A stretch of 64,000 bases of DNA from Paragordius varius. Taxonomy: Eukaryota > Nematomorpha. The stretch lies in NCBI GenBank assembly GCA_964247055.1, contig OZ176053.1:10974001-11038000 (forward strand), read 5' to 3'. Positions 24,740 through 37,205 of this stretch are shown one piece after another. The notes beneath the pieces are model-generated. The model did no database searches and was not told the origin of the DNA. It was given only the letters and a program-made list of their open reading frames with translations. Position numbers and translations under genes: made by a program. Each line of letters opens with the position of its first letter. Position 1 is the first letter of the stretch.

Positions 24740-24825
24740 TTCTCAAAATTTTTCGCGTCCCGCTTAGATCTTTCTACATCCCCCTTGTGGGGCGTGGCCC
24801 CCCTTTTGGGAGCCATTGGGTTTAA
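24740..24825. mobile_element. hAT-like terminal fragment
   Basis: The order TTTTCGCGTCCCGC, AGATC, GGGGCGTGGCCCCCC, GGGAGCCATTG resembles the right terminus of many animal hAT elements (a G+C-rich subterminal part followed by GGGAACCACTG-like ends). No partner end was found nearby. Fragment only. Confidence 0.35.
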
Positions 24826-24879
24826 TTATATAAGCAAGTAAAAGGAAAATATTTATTCTTTTACAGTAAGCAATTTAAT

Positions 24880-25033
24880 GGTGACTTATTTCACACTTAG
24901 TTGGGCAATTTACAACTCAGTAGTATATGGAAAAAACAAAAAATTGTTGAATAAACAACATTTTTTTTCTTTCTTTTCTCCATACACTACTGTGTTACAA
25001 ATTGCCCAACAATGGTGTAAAATAAAAGCAACC
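24880..25033. mobile_element. Small foldback MITE
   Basis: Two arms of about 54 bp face each other (24880-24933 and 24979-25033), sharing GTTGGGCAATTT, CAGTAGT and TATGGA. They are separated by about 45 bp of A/T runs. The whole unit could form one long hairpin. No coding capacity. Confidence 0.65.
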
Positions 25034-28000
25034 TTAAAATGCATACCGTAATTTAATTTTTCTCACGTTGTCCAATTTTATTTAAATTTGTAAAAAATAT
25101 CCACTTTATACATTTTCATTATTGTTAAGTTCTTGTAATAAACGGACTGAACTATTATGAATGCAGTCATACATGTTCAAATCCTCTTCATTACCACAAG
25201 AAGTGTAAAATATTTATTTAAATAGACCAACACAACGGTTGACCGTTCGATTTGGTTTTAATAATTTTAATAAATACTCAATTATATCACATCTGATTAA
25301 AATTAAAATTCCCACTCGTTTGCAGTTAAAGTTTTTAACCATGCTTGAAATTATTGATTTAGTTGTTATTATGAAATAAGATGAGACAGTCAATTCAAAC
25401 TTTTTAATTAAAATATTAATTATAATATTATTAAGTCGTATATTCATTATATAGAAGATTAACTTTTTCGTAATTTAATATTTATAATGGTAATTAAATT
25501 TTTTTAACTTAACTCAATATAAATTCAATTTGAATAAATATCGATTCTTTTGAGCAGATTATAGGTTATAGGATACATACACCCGCTTTTAATACTTTAA
25601 TTCTATTATCTTAATTATTAAATAGTCGAAAAACGCATTTCTCTCTCAATTTATAAATGGTGTAACAATTATATCATAATAACAATGATTAAAATATCAA
25701 ATTTCTAAAGATAAATTTCTTAAATAATATTATTAGTTATCGTAAATTAGGCATTGATGAATCCTTTTAAATTATAATTATTATATTTCCAAAGTACATG
25801 TATAAAGATTAAAATTATCATGCCATTAGTAATAATTGGCTATTTAAGATATTATCATCAATTATATCATTACTATATAATTTGTGTATAACCTACCTTG
25901 CATTAAATATCTTAAATTTAATTTGCCTTTAATTTAAACAAAAACAAATTAAATTAATGCTAAGCCACCACTGACCACTAAGCATGTGAGTCGATTTCGA
26001 TGACTTTGGCAAATTTTATATTATTTTCAAGAAATAATATACTAATTTCAACATCATCCGTTATTAATATATAGATAAAAATTTCGAATGTTGATTTTGA
26101 GACAACTTCGAAAACATGTAGGCCCATATACAGTAGAAATTTATATTCATTTATAATACACCGACTATAGGGCCATTTTTTGAAATCCTCTTTTTGTAAA
26201 AGAGAAGTCCAGAAATCGTTTATTTGAGATAAAAATGTAAAAACACATTTAAGTTCATTAAAAGATTTATTTTTTACAAATGCACCGAATATAGTCGGCC
26301 CATTTTTTAGCCTCTATATTTAGACCGTCAGAAAATGACATTAAAAAAGATTAGTCAGCAAATAAATTTGAAAAATTTTGTCCATATTATGAAATAATAT
26401 AGAATTTTATAGGTTTTTTTCTTGTAAGTATAATGGAAAAAAATTTAACTCAGCGATTATTATGAATTGACCGCTGGGTAGCGGTCCGTACTCTGTTATA
26501 TCACCATCAAGTATAATTAGCATGGCTTTAAAGCAACTTTTTAAATAAGGTTTCAGCCCATGGTCAATCATATTATACATTCCCAGTAAGAAGGGAGTTT
26601 TTGCCTAGCGGTTTTTTAAATATACCTCGGTTAGCACTTTCTCATATGAAAAATGCACCACCCAATATGTGGCTTTAAGACGTTTTGGATAAGCTATAAA
26701 ATCATGTAATACCACATATTTTTGATATCATATGATTTTAATATCAGCTGATTGTTTCAATCGTGTTTTGAAGAAATGAATTTGGGACTCCACAAGTTAA
26801 AATACTATAAAAATTCTAAGTTTTCGTATCTAATACAGGAGAATAGGGTTATATTATATTTTAACCAAACTTTCAAAACAGTAGTTGGTTACTTTTTCAA
26901 GCTTTAGTACCCAAAATGTTATCACTTACAATAATATGAAAATGTAATGAAGTGTTAAATATGCTATAATATAAACCTTGCTTTGCAACATATAGCAACA
27001 CATTAACTATCACTGACGAATATAGATATAAAGGAAATGAAATGTTACGAGGCGCTTGCCTCACATTTAGCTAACCGAAAAACTAATTCTATACAAATAT
27101 GCAATCTGGCTTCACACGAAATCGAGAATCTCCATCAAAAAATACCATTTCAAAGATAATAAAATTATAATTTATATGGATCGGGTGTTCACGATAATTT
27201 ATGTTAAATTATGATAAAGAAGGCATCCCACCATATTAATTTAATATATTTAAATCAAATATCCACCAAAGCGACCGTGGTTATAAATATCTGAATGAAC
27301 AAGGAAAAAGGCATGAGACGAGGTTACATTTTTGCCCCTATCATTGCTTAATTTACGATCAGAATTATATTTAGATTGAATTTTCTAGAAGATTAAAGTA
27401 CGTGCTTATTATTATTCTTTGATGATATAATCAGGTAGTCACCAAAAAATTTTAAGGGTTCAAAAAAATTAAATTTCAATGGCGGTGCATTATGTAATAC
27501 GGATAAAAATTTATAGTTGTCACTTGCACATTTTTTTATAATTAAAAAATAAATAAATGATACATGGTTATAAAAAACTTTGAGAGCCGCATGCAGCGCG
27601 TAAGCGGCGGTTTACCATTGATATAACATAAAAACAACTAATATTGTTGATTGGTAAAATTGAGCAGATTTTACCGAAAATACCAAAAACGCTTGAATAA
27701 AATTTAGAAATGTAAATTTTGACGCGCAATCCTACTACTTTGATCATAAGAAACTAGCTCATTTTACGGTCAAAAATTGTTAAATTTGTTGACTTAATTA
27801 TAAATATATTTTATATATATTATGATATAGTTGATATTTTTGGAATTTAATTTATATTTAAAAAATATTTTAATATAATGTGCGTTATATTTGTAACTTT
27901 TTGACGTGGAGGGATCAGTGGAAAAACGGTCTTAAAACGAATGATACCCAAAATAAAATGCACCACTGATTATCATGACACATATTTCATAACGTATATT

Positions 28001-28994
28001 ATGCATCATAAATTGAGCTTAGACAAAAGAGTTCTTATTTTCAGTTTTATGATTTTTAGTTCATAAGCCATTTAACCCATATAATGCAAAAGGCTGAGTT
28101 TAAAATTAATAAATATTCAATATTAGCCATCAATAATTGTTTCGCTTTTAGGGTGTTTATTTAACCGATTTCAAATTTTTATCATAAAATTATATATTTA
28201 TGACTAATAAAAATATACCTATAAAAAATTTTAAAGGTGTGCCAAGATATTTATTTTGTTAGAATAGCCGTCTATGCAATATATAGATGTTTGCACATTT
28301 TCACTTAATTACACTAAAATAAGTAAAATAAAAATTTATTAAATAAATAATTTAGGGCTTCAAAAAAGAACATAGGGCTGCATCCCCATGGGCCGCCATT
28401 TGATTAATGTTCCGAAGCGTACACAATTTAACTTATTTTTAAACAATCCCTAATTGGGTTTTTCTTAATTGCTAAAAATGTTTAATATCAAAATATAATT
28501 TAAATTTTTAAATTTGTTAACTTTAAATTTTACTTAACAAATTTTGACATTTATTTCAGCTGTTTGTTTCAATTAGGTTCAAATACCCAAATTTGGAGAA
28601 GTTTTTATAAAATGATTTTTTTAATTTATATTAAAACTTTTGTATAATTACCCTTTAATTATATATTTACAACTCTACGAATTCAAAAAACAACCAAAAT
28701 AGATTATAATCTTTCGAAAATATTTGGCGGGTAAGATAAAGTGAAGATATAGGAATAGACTATTAAATGCAAAGTTTAAATTTGGCGATATATCACAGAT
28801 TAAATTATATTTGATATCCACCTGAGAAAAATTATCCTAAATTCAAAACCCAAAAAAGTTAATTTTGTAATTATAATAAAATAATATATATATTTGTAAA
28901 GAAATACGCAATTTTATTTGTAAAAAATAAAAAATATAATTGTTTTTAGCATGCTGATACAGTTATTTCACTAATCAAACTGATTATCACATGC
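25034..28994. other. Gene-free A+T-rich region before the phosphatase gene
   Basis: No supportable gene. A perfect 7-bp-stem hairpin (GACCGCT-GGGT-AGCGGTC) lies at 26469-26486. A direct repeat sharing ACCGA.TATAG and GGCC.ATTTTTT occurs at about 26159 and 26281. Two isolated G+C-rich patches at 27579-27615 and 28372-28405 (GAGCCGCATGC..GCGGCGG; GGGCTGCATCCCCATGGGCCGCC) look like hAT subterminal motifs, but no ends or duplications could be fixed. Confidence 0.5.
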
Positions 28995-28996
28995 AG
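28995..28996 (+). promoter_or_regulatory. Possible splice acceptor in the 5' leader of the phosphatase
   Basis: CACATGCAG precedes GCGAACGGATTGGTACC and the ATG at 29014. It would suit a 5'-UTR intron or a spliced-leader addition site. By-eye inference only. Confidence 0.3.
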
Positions 28997-29013
28997 GCGA
29001 ACGGATTGGTACC

Positions 29014-30762
29014 ATGAATCTCATATTTGAATATAAAAAACTTTTTTTCTTTTTACTAACTTTTATTATAATTTATTTTCTCTATACAAATTTTCCATTA
29101 AATTATAAGGTCATTCCCTATAATTTTTTTGTTGAAGAAAAGGATTTAAAATATTACTGTAATTTTAATCCAATCTCTCAGGATGATTTAGATGGTATAA
29201 TTTTCCAATATATTACTTTAGGGACCAAAATTTTTGGTTATGAATTGGTTGATACGCACACTATTTTAAGGCACGGTGATCGCATGTCTATAATGTTACC
29301 ATCAGAACTCGATAACCTTTATTTTAACGAACTAAAATATTTTAACTGTTATGGTAACTTAAATTCACAAAGTTTTGGAGATAACATTCATAATATTAAT
29401 CAAAATCTTAAATATATAAAGGCTGTTCACAAAAACTGTCCAGTTCCAGGAGACTTAACTAATATTGGTATATTGCAAAACATAAAAATCGGAAATTACT
29501 TTTCCAAATTGTATGGCAATTCTCATAACAATCAACATTTTAATTATACATTTCGTACAACAAAATTTACACGAACTTATTATGGGTTAATTGCAATTTT
29601 GTCTGTTATGTTATCAAACTCCAAAAAATACATCGACCAAATACGTTTTCATGAGTTGCATACTTTTTGCGACCTCAAAACGAACAAATTTTGCTATAAA
29701 TCAACAACAGAAAAGCTTTACAAAAAATTTAATCGAGATTGGGTAGCTTTTAAAAAGCATCCGTCTAGCTTTTATCAAAAATTTTTACAATCTGAAACAT
29801 TTATACGTTATAGACAAATCTTGTTCCCTGACCTCTTTAAGGATGAAATCAGGCCTAAAACGTTTTTTGATACACTAATACCACCCTTTTGTCGGTACTA
29901 TGCTCAAAAAGCGATTGATCAAGGTGCAATCTATGATACACCACAATTTTCTTCTGGAGTGTTTGGGGGACCAGTACTAAATAGTCTGCTTTGGACTTTT
30001 CGCTTTATTCAATCTTTTTATAATCGTGTGATACTTTTTCTACGATATCCAGATCGTAATAATGGAGTAGAGTTGTTTAAGCCATCTCTTTGTCGCCGCT
30101 CATTAATAAAATCAGGCAAAGAGGTGAAGTATGATTCACAAGTGTGTTTAAAACGCGAAGATATTAGGTCTCTAGTGCAAGCTATAAAATCGGAACATGA
30201 ATATACCATATATCATTCGGCTTTTCAAGCATTTAGTTATGACCAAATACGCATACTTCTCCAACACATTGTTAATTCTATGACCTCAAAATTAGATTCC
30301 ACCAATTCCGGTGTTGAACGAAACGTTGAAATATTTTCAGCCCATGATACCACATTATTACCATTGTTAACATTTTTTAACATGTTTTTGAATGTACCCG
30401 ATTTCCATTTAATCCCATACTCATCACGGTTAACGTTTGAATTATGGGTACCTCAAGGGAATTACCTATCCAACCCCAATAATAATTTTGTCTGTCATAA
30501 CATGATAAATGATGTTAAAAATTTTACCAATCATGATATCCTTACAAATTGGGCATTAGTCCGAATATTATATAATGGTCAAATTTTAACGCCAAAAACC
30601 TCACTTGTTAGATATAATACTATATGTCATCATAGTATTCATAATGCTAAACAAAATCAAATTGAAGGGACTTTATCATTGACACTATTCCAAAGAATGA
30701 TAATTAAACCTCATATATTTTTAAATGAAAAACTTGGAACCGTATTCAAAGATATTTATTAA
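29014..30762 (+). CDS. PXYLP1: Histidine acid phosphatase, PXYLP1-like (2-phosphoxylose phosphatase)
   Basis: One uninterrupted exon, 582 aa (human PXYLP1 is 480). Residues about 8-28 form a single hydrophobic segment after a short Lys-containing start, with no cleavage-type end. This suggests a type II Golgi membrane protein with a luminal catalytic domain. The histidine-phosphatase catalytic motif is LRHGDR (RHGDR at 86-90); the second catalytic pair is His444-Asp445 in FSAHDTTLLPLL. The C-terminal order RLTFELW followed by LVRILYNG matches PXYLP1 (RLIFELW, VRILYNG) better than lysosomal or prostatic acid phosphatases. PXYLP1 removes phosphate from xylose in the proteoglycan linker, which allows heparan/chondroitin sulfate chains to grow; that role is inferred from homology. 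The extra length lies mainly between the two motifs. The gene stands alone among transposon remnants, and the lack of introns contrasts with the other genes here. Confidence 0.8.
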   Translation: MNLIFEYKKLFFFLLTFIIIYFLYTNFPLNYKVIPYNFFVEEKDLKYYCNFNPISQDDLDGIIFQYITLGTKIFGYELVDTHTILRHGDRMSIMLPSELDNLYFNELKYFNCYGNLNSQSFGDNIHNINQNLKYIKAVHKNCPVPGDLTNIGILQNIKIGNYFSKLYGNSHNNQHFNYTFRTTKFTRTYYGLIAILSVMLSNSKKYIDQIRFHELHTFCDLKTNKFCYKSTTEKLYKKFNRDWVAFKKHPSSFYQKFLQSETFIRYRQILFPDLFKDEIRPKTFFDTLIPPFCRYYAQKAIDQGAIYDTPQFSSGVFGGPVLNSLLWTFRFIQSFYNRVILFLRYPDRNNGVELFKPSLCRRSLIKSGKEVKYDSQVCLKREDIRSLVQAIKSEHEYTIYHSAFQAFSYDQIRILLQHIVNSMTSKLDSTNSGVERNVEIFSAHDTTLLPLLTFFNMFLNVPDFHLIPYSSRLTFELWVPQGNYLSNPNNNFVCHNMINDVKNFTNHDILTNWALVRILYNGQILTPKTSLVRYNTICHHSIHNAKQNQIEGTLSLTLFQRMIIKPHIFLNEKLGTVFKDIY

Positions 30763-31021
30763 ATTAGATTTACATGTAGATTATGTATCATTAATGAAAT
30801 TTATTTAATGTTTCAATGATCTGATCGCAATTTGAAGCAGTTCAACTTACAATGATTTTTTATTGAATTGCGTTGCCATTGAATAGATGAAATTTAATTA
30901 TACTAATGTGCTAACCTTTAGCCGTACTAAAAAATTGTTAATTTCAAAACAGACAATTATAAAAACATTTACTAAGGCCAACGGTAAGTTCGATTTGGCC
31001 TAAAATAATATTACAAGAATT
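30763..31021. other. 3' flank of the phosphatase gene
   Basis: A+T-rich sequence with no coding frame and no clear AATAAA. It ends at the TTA that precedes the CACTR-type terminus at 31022. Confidence 0.5.
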
Positions 31022-32307
31022 ACACTAAACAACAAATTTTTCTGCCCTTCGAGACTTTTGCATTTTCTGATAATTACAATCATTTTATCAGTAAATCTAA
31101 ATAAAAATTAAAATTTCACCTAAGAATTTGTATATTTTTTGATTAATTTTAGTAAAAAAATTTTCTTTGAAAATATACAACAAATATCCATTTTTAAAAA
31201 AACATTTGAAAGAGTAATAAAAACTTTATAAAATGCATACTAGTAAGTTTTACATCGATAGTTAATATTATAGAAAGCGACAAACGCGCTAAGCGAGAGC
31301 ATTTTTCTTAATTAATGGGTCGAGTGATAAAAAAATTTTTTTGACTTGACTTGCAAGTTTTTCAAGTCAAGGCTTGCTTTCATGTGATAAAAAAATTTAA
31401 CATTACACGACTTAAGTCAAGCAAGAAAACTTGATTCGGAGGGGATAAAAATCATATGATCAAGTAAAACTTAAAGATTTTTCAAGTGTGGTGTAGGGCA
31501 CACTTGACAGATCTAAAAATATGGATACAATTATTTTGGAAACTATTTATGTTAACCTATTAATTGGGTGGATACAAAAGGGGATAAATTTATAGAAAAA
31601 CTCTGCTCCTATTTAAGTACATGGCATATAAAAATATGCTAAATATATCAATTCCGTAAACGAAAAAAAATGGATTCTCGAAAATTTCTTAAAATTAATA
31701 ATTAAATTTAAATCTTGTAAAATTTCAAATCATCGTTTATTAAATGCTAAAGGTTACTTCACTATCTAATGTAAAGAATTTATTTCATCATAAATTTATT
31801 TCGAATGTAAGGTTGATAATCAATTAAAATAAATATTATGTTATATTGTAATAAACATCCTCCAATTATATTTTCAAATGGACTCCAAACATAATGAGTA
31901 GTGTGGTAAAATAATAAAAGTGTTTAAAGGGCGAATGGTTCATCAAAAATTATTACCAGGCTTAATATTTAAAAACTCTATAATATTAAATAAGATACGT
32001 GCTAGTGAGTTTAAAAAACTTCAAAAAATGCATATTGTATTAATTGTTTTTTTGTGCCATACATTCAATTTTGGTTGATAATGATCAAAATAATTTACGT
32101 AAAATTCGAATTGGGTGGCAATAAAAATGTTACATTCATAAGCAAAAGACTTGACTTAAGTGTTTTTATCATCAATCTTCAAGTGTACACTTGCTGGCTT
32201 AAGTAAACTTGCTCAACTTGCCACGCTTGACTTACAAGTCAAGTGAGACTTTTTTATCACTCCACCCAATATATTAAAACTAATGGATGAAAATAGCTCA
32301 AACTTTT
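31022..32307 (+). mobile_element. One-ended CACTR element copy, interrupted by another element
   Basis: It starts CACTAAACAACAAATTTTTC, preceded by TTA. The first about 330 bp (31022-31316 plus 32271-32307) match, in reverse complement, the right end of the complete element at 35446-36536 (the stretch 36183-36536). Shared motifs include CTTTTGCATTTTCTGATA, AAAGAGTAATAAAA, ATAAAATGCATACTA and GCGACAAACGCGC. The match stops near 32307 and the opposite terminus is not found, so this copy is truncated or has diverged. Confidence 0.6.
31317..32267. mobile_element. 951-bp terminal-inverted-repeat element inserted in the CACTR copy
   Basis: Ends GGGTCGAGTGATAAAAAA and (right, reversed) GGGTGGAGTGATAAAAAA. 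AAT flanks it on both sides (31314-31316, 32268-32270). The homologous site in the related copy near 36210-36230 is uninterrupted, which supports these borders. Both subterminal regions carry many copies of CAAGT/ACTTG, such as CTTGACTTGCAAG, so each end is itself repetitive. No transposase. GG-ends with a 3-bp duplication recall PIF/Harbinger, but AAT is not the usual TWA, so the class is open. Confidence 0.7.
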
Positions 32308-34069
32308 TTATTCGCTGTTTCAGACGGTACTGCATACAGTTCTTTCTTATAAAAAGTCAATATATTTCATGGCTTGTCAAATGATCAAGAAAATGAAAAA
32401 AAGGCTTTGATGCATAAATCAAACTAATTTTTTAAGAGCAAATAAATAATATAGATTTTTATTTACGTATGATGAATAAATAAGAATGTCAAACCATAAC
32501 TTTTTACGAAAAATAAAATTCTATCATATTTTTAAATTATATTTATAAAGAAAGCTATACTTTGTCACATGCTGCTCTCACCGTCGAAACAAGTATTGAA
32601 GAAAATAATTAATATACTAATAAATTTATTTAATTACTAAATTCAATTCAAGTCAAACTTTATTTCATTATTATTATTTGATACAATCACAATTGCTTGA
32701 ATTGCAAAATCAAATATATTCCTAGTTTTTTAATTTTTAATAGCTGCACATAAAGATTTGTAATAAAGCTTCCCGTTTTGATGATAACATTATTAATTGG
32801 TAAGGCATAAATTTCTGTTTTAATTGGATAATTGGTCAGTAGTCTTAATTAACAATGATGTTTAAATAGTTAACGTTGAACTTTCTCTTTGCGATTTTGT
32901 TTACGCATATGATGAATATACCGGATTTAATCTATTCCGAACCTTACGCTTTATTATTATAGGCTTTAACGTTCAATTTATGTGGTATGTTGAGAACGGC
33001 ATGTTTTTTTAATAACTTTGGCATATTTTCAGATAATTTTTTATAAGTAATAAAGAACGCTTTTTAAGGGCTTTTTGCATCCCGGGCTGACCATGATGAT
33101 GAAATATTGCGCAGTTTGTGTACATTATATTGTATTATAATTATCAACACCGATATGATGGTGCTTTAGTATAAAAATTATATATGTCCTATTTAAAATC
33201 TAAAATAATTAAAGTTAAATTTATGTTTAAACACATCCAGAAACAATTCTTTGTTTTAATTTATTGAGCTTCGTGTTCATTTTGATAGTGATAAAGATTA
33301 CGCGCATTAATATAATTTGTTCAAAACAAATCATTTTGTTTAAATTCCACCTAGTTTATCATGTATTATCTAATTAATTATATAATTAAAATATACGCAA
33401 CATTGATGATTCCTGCCTATTTAACTCAGTTTTCCCGGCCGGTTCTGTAACTACAAAATAAACAAAAGTTCGCATATTAAAGTTAAACTTAAATGTGTGC
33501 CCGGCATAATTTTTTTTAAAAGCAGTGTCTGATAATTCCGAAGCTTTAAACTATATTAGCAATTTATTAAAGCTTTTTCAATTGTAATAAAAGTTTTTAT
33601 CTAATATATAAATTAAATATATGCGGGTAAAAAGGTTCCTTCATTTAAACAAATGCAAGAATCGTTTTGAAATCGTTCTAATGATTTTTCTAACGTTTAA
33701 TGAATGATAAATTTTAGCGTAGAAGATTATTATCACGCAATCTCTGCCTTTTTGTTTATTTGAAAAAAAATGCCTACTTTTAAGAGAGAATCAAGATCAT
33801 CAAGGATTACATTTTAAAATTTGAATATACCTAGAACACATAAAAAATTCAAGTTGTTAACCAATTTTTTTAAATATCTTTATTTTATTTTGCCCTAATT
33901 TTATTCCACAATGAAAATAAATTTAATTTTGATAAACATTTTAAAGTTTATTATTTATTGATAAATATATAATTTAATCAACAATTGTTTTTTTGCAAAA
34001 ATCAAAGTTTATATAAATTAAGGTATAATGGGCATTATAGAGTACTTATTTTAAGAACATCCGCCGTTA
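32308..34069. other. A+T-rich spacer
   Basis: No gene, RNA or classifiable repeat could be supported here. Confidence 0.5.
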
Positions 34070-37000
34070 CTAATATTGTGAACTATATTTAATGACAAAA
34101 CCCAAAATATTTACAATGATGACCGTTTAGTAAAACTTAAATATCATATATAACATTAACGTCGGCAAATAGCTCAAAATAATTTAGTTAATCCATAATG
34201 TCATTGAATTCAGATTATTGTTTACATAGGCTCCCGGTGTGAAAATGTTTCTACACTTTGTAATTAATGTTAGTGAAAGGCGGGTTGGTTTTATGTGGAG
34301 TCAAATTATCCTTTAGTTAAACCTTTATCAGATTATTTTATATGTCTATTTATTAAGGTTTAACCGGTTTTTAAAAGAGTTCAAAAATGCAGGAAAAAAG
34401 CGGATGCAAAACAAAATGTTAGAGGATCATTTATACAATTACACAGATTCAACGACAAACATAAAAGGATTATGAAGACTACCTAAAAATGCCAAGAATA
34501 TGGAAAACAATAAGGTTTAAGGAACCAATATTCCAATCTAAATTCATAACCTAATCCCAATTATCAGCACAAAAGACTAAAGCGGAGAAATGAAAATTTT
34601 ATGCAAAGAAACAGAAGTAAAAGAAAATTGGAATTCGCCCAAAACTATGAGCAAACGAATTAGCTAAACCAATTTATAACAAGTCAACGGATTTGACAAT
34701 AACCTTATAATCATACGATCCATACATTTGGATGGAGTGCCTAAAGATTGAGTATCATCCGCATATTTTCTATTATACAAAGAAAACGCTTATATATTAA
34801 ATTGTCCCATCATAAGCCATGCTAGTTAGATTATATAACACTTCGAATATTAAGCAGTTGGAAATATTTACAAATCTATCGGTTTTTAAGGGATAAAAGT
34901 ATAAGCATTATATGAAAAAAAATTCAAACTTCCAGAGTGTACAATGCATGCCATTTATAGACTAAAGGCTCCAATTGTGCTACAGGAAGCTTCAAAGATT
35001 CAAGAGGTAGGTATAATTGCATTTTAATTATTATTTATATGCAAGATAGCGATAATTAGATACTAATAATTTGCTATCAACCAATTAATTGTAACATAAA
35101 ATGTGAATCTAACAATTTAATTGTCATAACCTCAACAATATTTTTTATAGCTACTAGGTATTGCGAGACCTTGTAAAAAAAGATTATCCTAAGAAGTGAT
35201 AACATTGGAAAACATTATAAAATTAATAATTATATATGATGGGACTTTCTGAATTTAAACGGACTAACACGTTTTTTGGAAAGTTTCAAACAACAATTCC
35301 TTTATATTTACATCGTAAGATATCAATCACAATTTTAGGACATCTATGCAGGAATAACGAAAATTACTTAATGAATTTAAAAAGACAATAAATACACAAA
35401 CTATATGGTATTAATTATTATTTTTATTGTAACAGCGGTATATTACACTAGACAACAAATATTACCTTTTTTAACAGACATTCTTGTAAATTTAAAATTT
35501 ATTTCATAAGTACATAATTAGATATCTGAAAAGAAAATTGGTCTAGCATGCAAACATTTTTTTATATTAGAGTTTATCGTAATTTTTGGCCCCGATTTAA
35601 CATTAAACTCAAAATTTCGAAAATTAAAAGTTTTAGATATGAAGCCATTTATTTTATATCATTCGAAAGAGCGCAAAAATCTGCATTTTTTAAATGGTAG
35701 TAAGTTATTTAAATCAATCGGATGTAAAAGTTATTTAGATTTAAATGGTCGAAATCTTCAATCCTTTAATAAGTCAAGCATTTTCACAGACAAACTAATT
35801 TGAAAATCATATAAATTATTTTAATATAATTTTTAGGATATTAGTATTTAATTAAAGAAAAATATTTGAAAAAGCTTTTGGTTTGCTTTTTTAAGTAAAA
35901 TTATTATTATCATAAATATTTTACCTAGTGGATACTATAGTTATAACTGTAAATTTATTCATAATGGCTATAAAAGATCAAAAATACCTTAACCTTTGTT
36001 TATATCTTTAAAATTTCTCAGCCTCGTAAAGAAAATAAATTAATATTGATGAGATGGTAATTTTTAAAAAACAAAAAACTTAAAAATGGCTGTTGAGTGA
36101 TATAAAAGCAATAAAACAAAGTTTTAATCAAAAAAATTTCTTGTGTTTATCTTTTTTGGACATTCATCAACATTTAAACAAAGTTTGAGCTATTTTCATC
36201 CATTAGTTTTAAAAATAATAATTAAAAAAAATGCTCTCGCTTCGCGCGTTTGTCGCTATTTGTGTTCATTATTAACTGTCGAAGTAATACATATTAGTAT
36301 GCATTTTATAGAGATTTTATTACTCTTTAATATTACAAATGGGCATTACTTGTATATTTTTAAAGTAAAACATTTTTTAGCAAAATTTTGATAAAGAGGG
36401 CGCATAATCAAAAATATCAAATCATACAAAATTCTTCCATCGAGTTATAATTTTTATTTCAGATTTACTGTTAAAATGATACTAAATATCAGAAAATGCA
36501 AAAAACTCGAGTGACAGAAAAATTTGTTGTTCAGTGTTATATTACAATAATGGGGAGACATGGTTAGTATAGCTAAAATCATTAACAATATAATTTTAAT
36601 AAAGCGGGTGGAACCGTGGTTTACTTTTGAGATTGATATTTGAGATGTGCAATATATGAATAATAATAGCAAAAACTAAATATTATATTTTTTGATTTAA
36701 ATAGTTAAATAAATATTTAATGTTTTATAGATGTGTGTTTTCCTCTCCAACGTCCAATCAATGCAACGCCAAATCTAAAATCCATTATAAAACAAAAAAA
36801 TGGATTAGATTTGGTAAAAAATATTTGTCACCTAATATATTAAAATCATCTTTTCAACTTTAAATATAATATAATTATTTTAATTAAAATAATGTATTAC
36901 TTTTGCCCATGGCTTCCCCAATCAAAGCATATTTTTGCCAGCGCTAAAAGAATCGCTTAAAAAAATTTGGGGTATTCCAAGTAATCGCGTTTTATTCGAT

Positions 37001-37205
37001 GGATTTATTATTGTCGATAATGATTCCTTTTTTAGGATTGCGTTTGGGTTTTCAATTATTCTATTTAAGGCATTCTCACTTTCACCTGTGTTTGCTTTTG
37101 CCATATTGTATATTCCAGATCTTATGATTTAATTCTCGGCCAATGTGGGATGAATTTCGTCTGTAAAATTGGTGGTTTGATCATGTTTATTAAGCTGAGT
37201 TCTTC
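34070..37205 (+). repeat. Left arm of a 5.3-kb imperfect palindrome
   Basis: This arm reappears in reverse complement at about 37406-39320. Matching landmarks run the whole length: AACC..TATCAG with TTTATTAAGGTT (about 34320), AATTGGAATTCGCCCAAAAC (34629), AACACGTTTTTTGGAAAGTTTC (about 35268), ACAGCGGTAT (35432), AACCGTGGTTTACTTTTGAG (36611), CCTCTCCAACGTCCAATCAA (36743). It is longer than the right arm because of the 1,091-bp CACTR insertion at 35446-36536. Outer limits are approximate. Confidence 0.75.
35446..36536. mobile_element. CACTR-ended DNA transposon with TTA duplication
   Basis: 1,091 bp. Ends CACTAGACAACAAAT and (right, reversed) CACTGAACAACAAAT. TTA on both sides (35443-35445, 36537-36539). 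Removing the element and one TTA rebuilds sequence that aligns gap-free with the opposite palindrome arm near 38010-38030, an empty site. Its right third is shared with the copy at 31022. No transposase frame is visible. It belongs to the same broad class as the element at 22636 (CACTR start, TTA target), but the terminal sequence and arm length differ, so it is a separate family. Confidence 0.8.

Noticed and set aside
30018-30209. Minus-strand frame within the phosphatase
   Set aside because: Antisense shadow of the 582-codon phosphatase reading.
36935-37132. Plus-strand frame at the palindrome centre
   Set aside because: It is the antisense of the minus-strand peptide that recurs in the other two copies; only the latter is conserved at peptide level.
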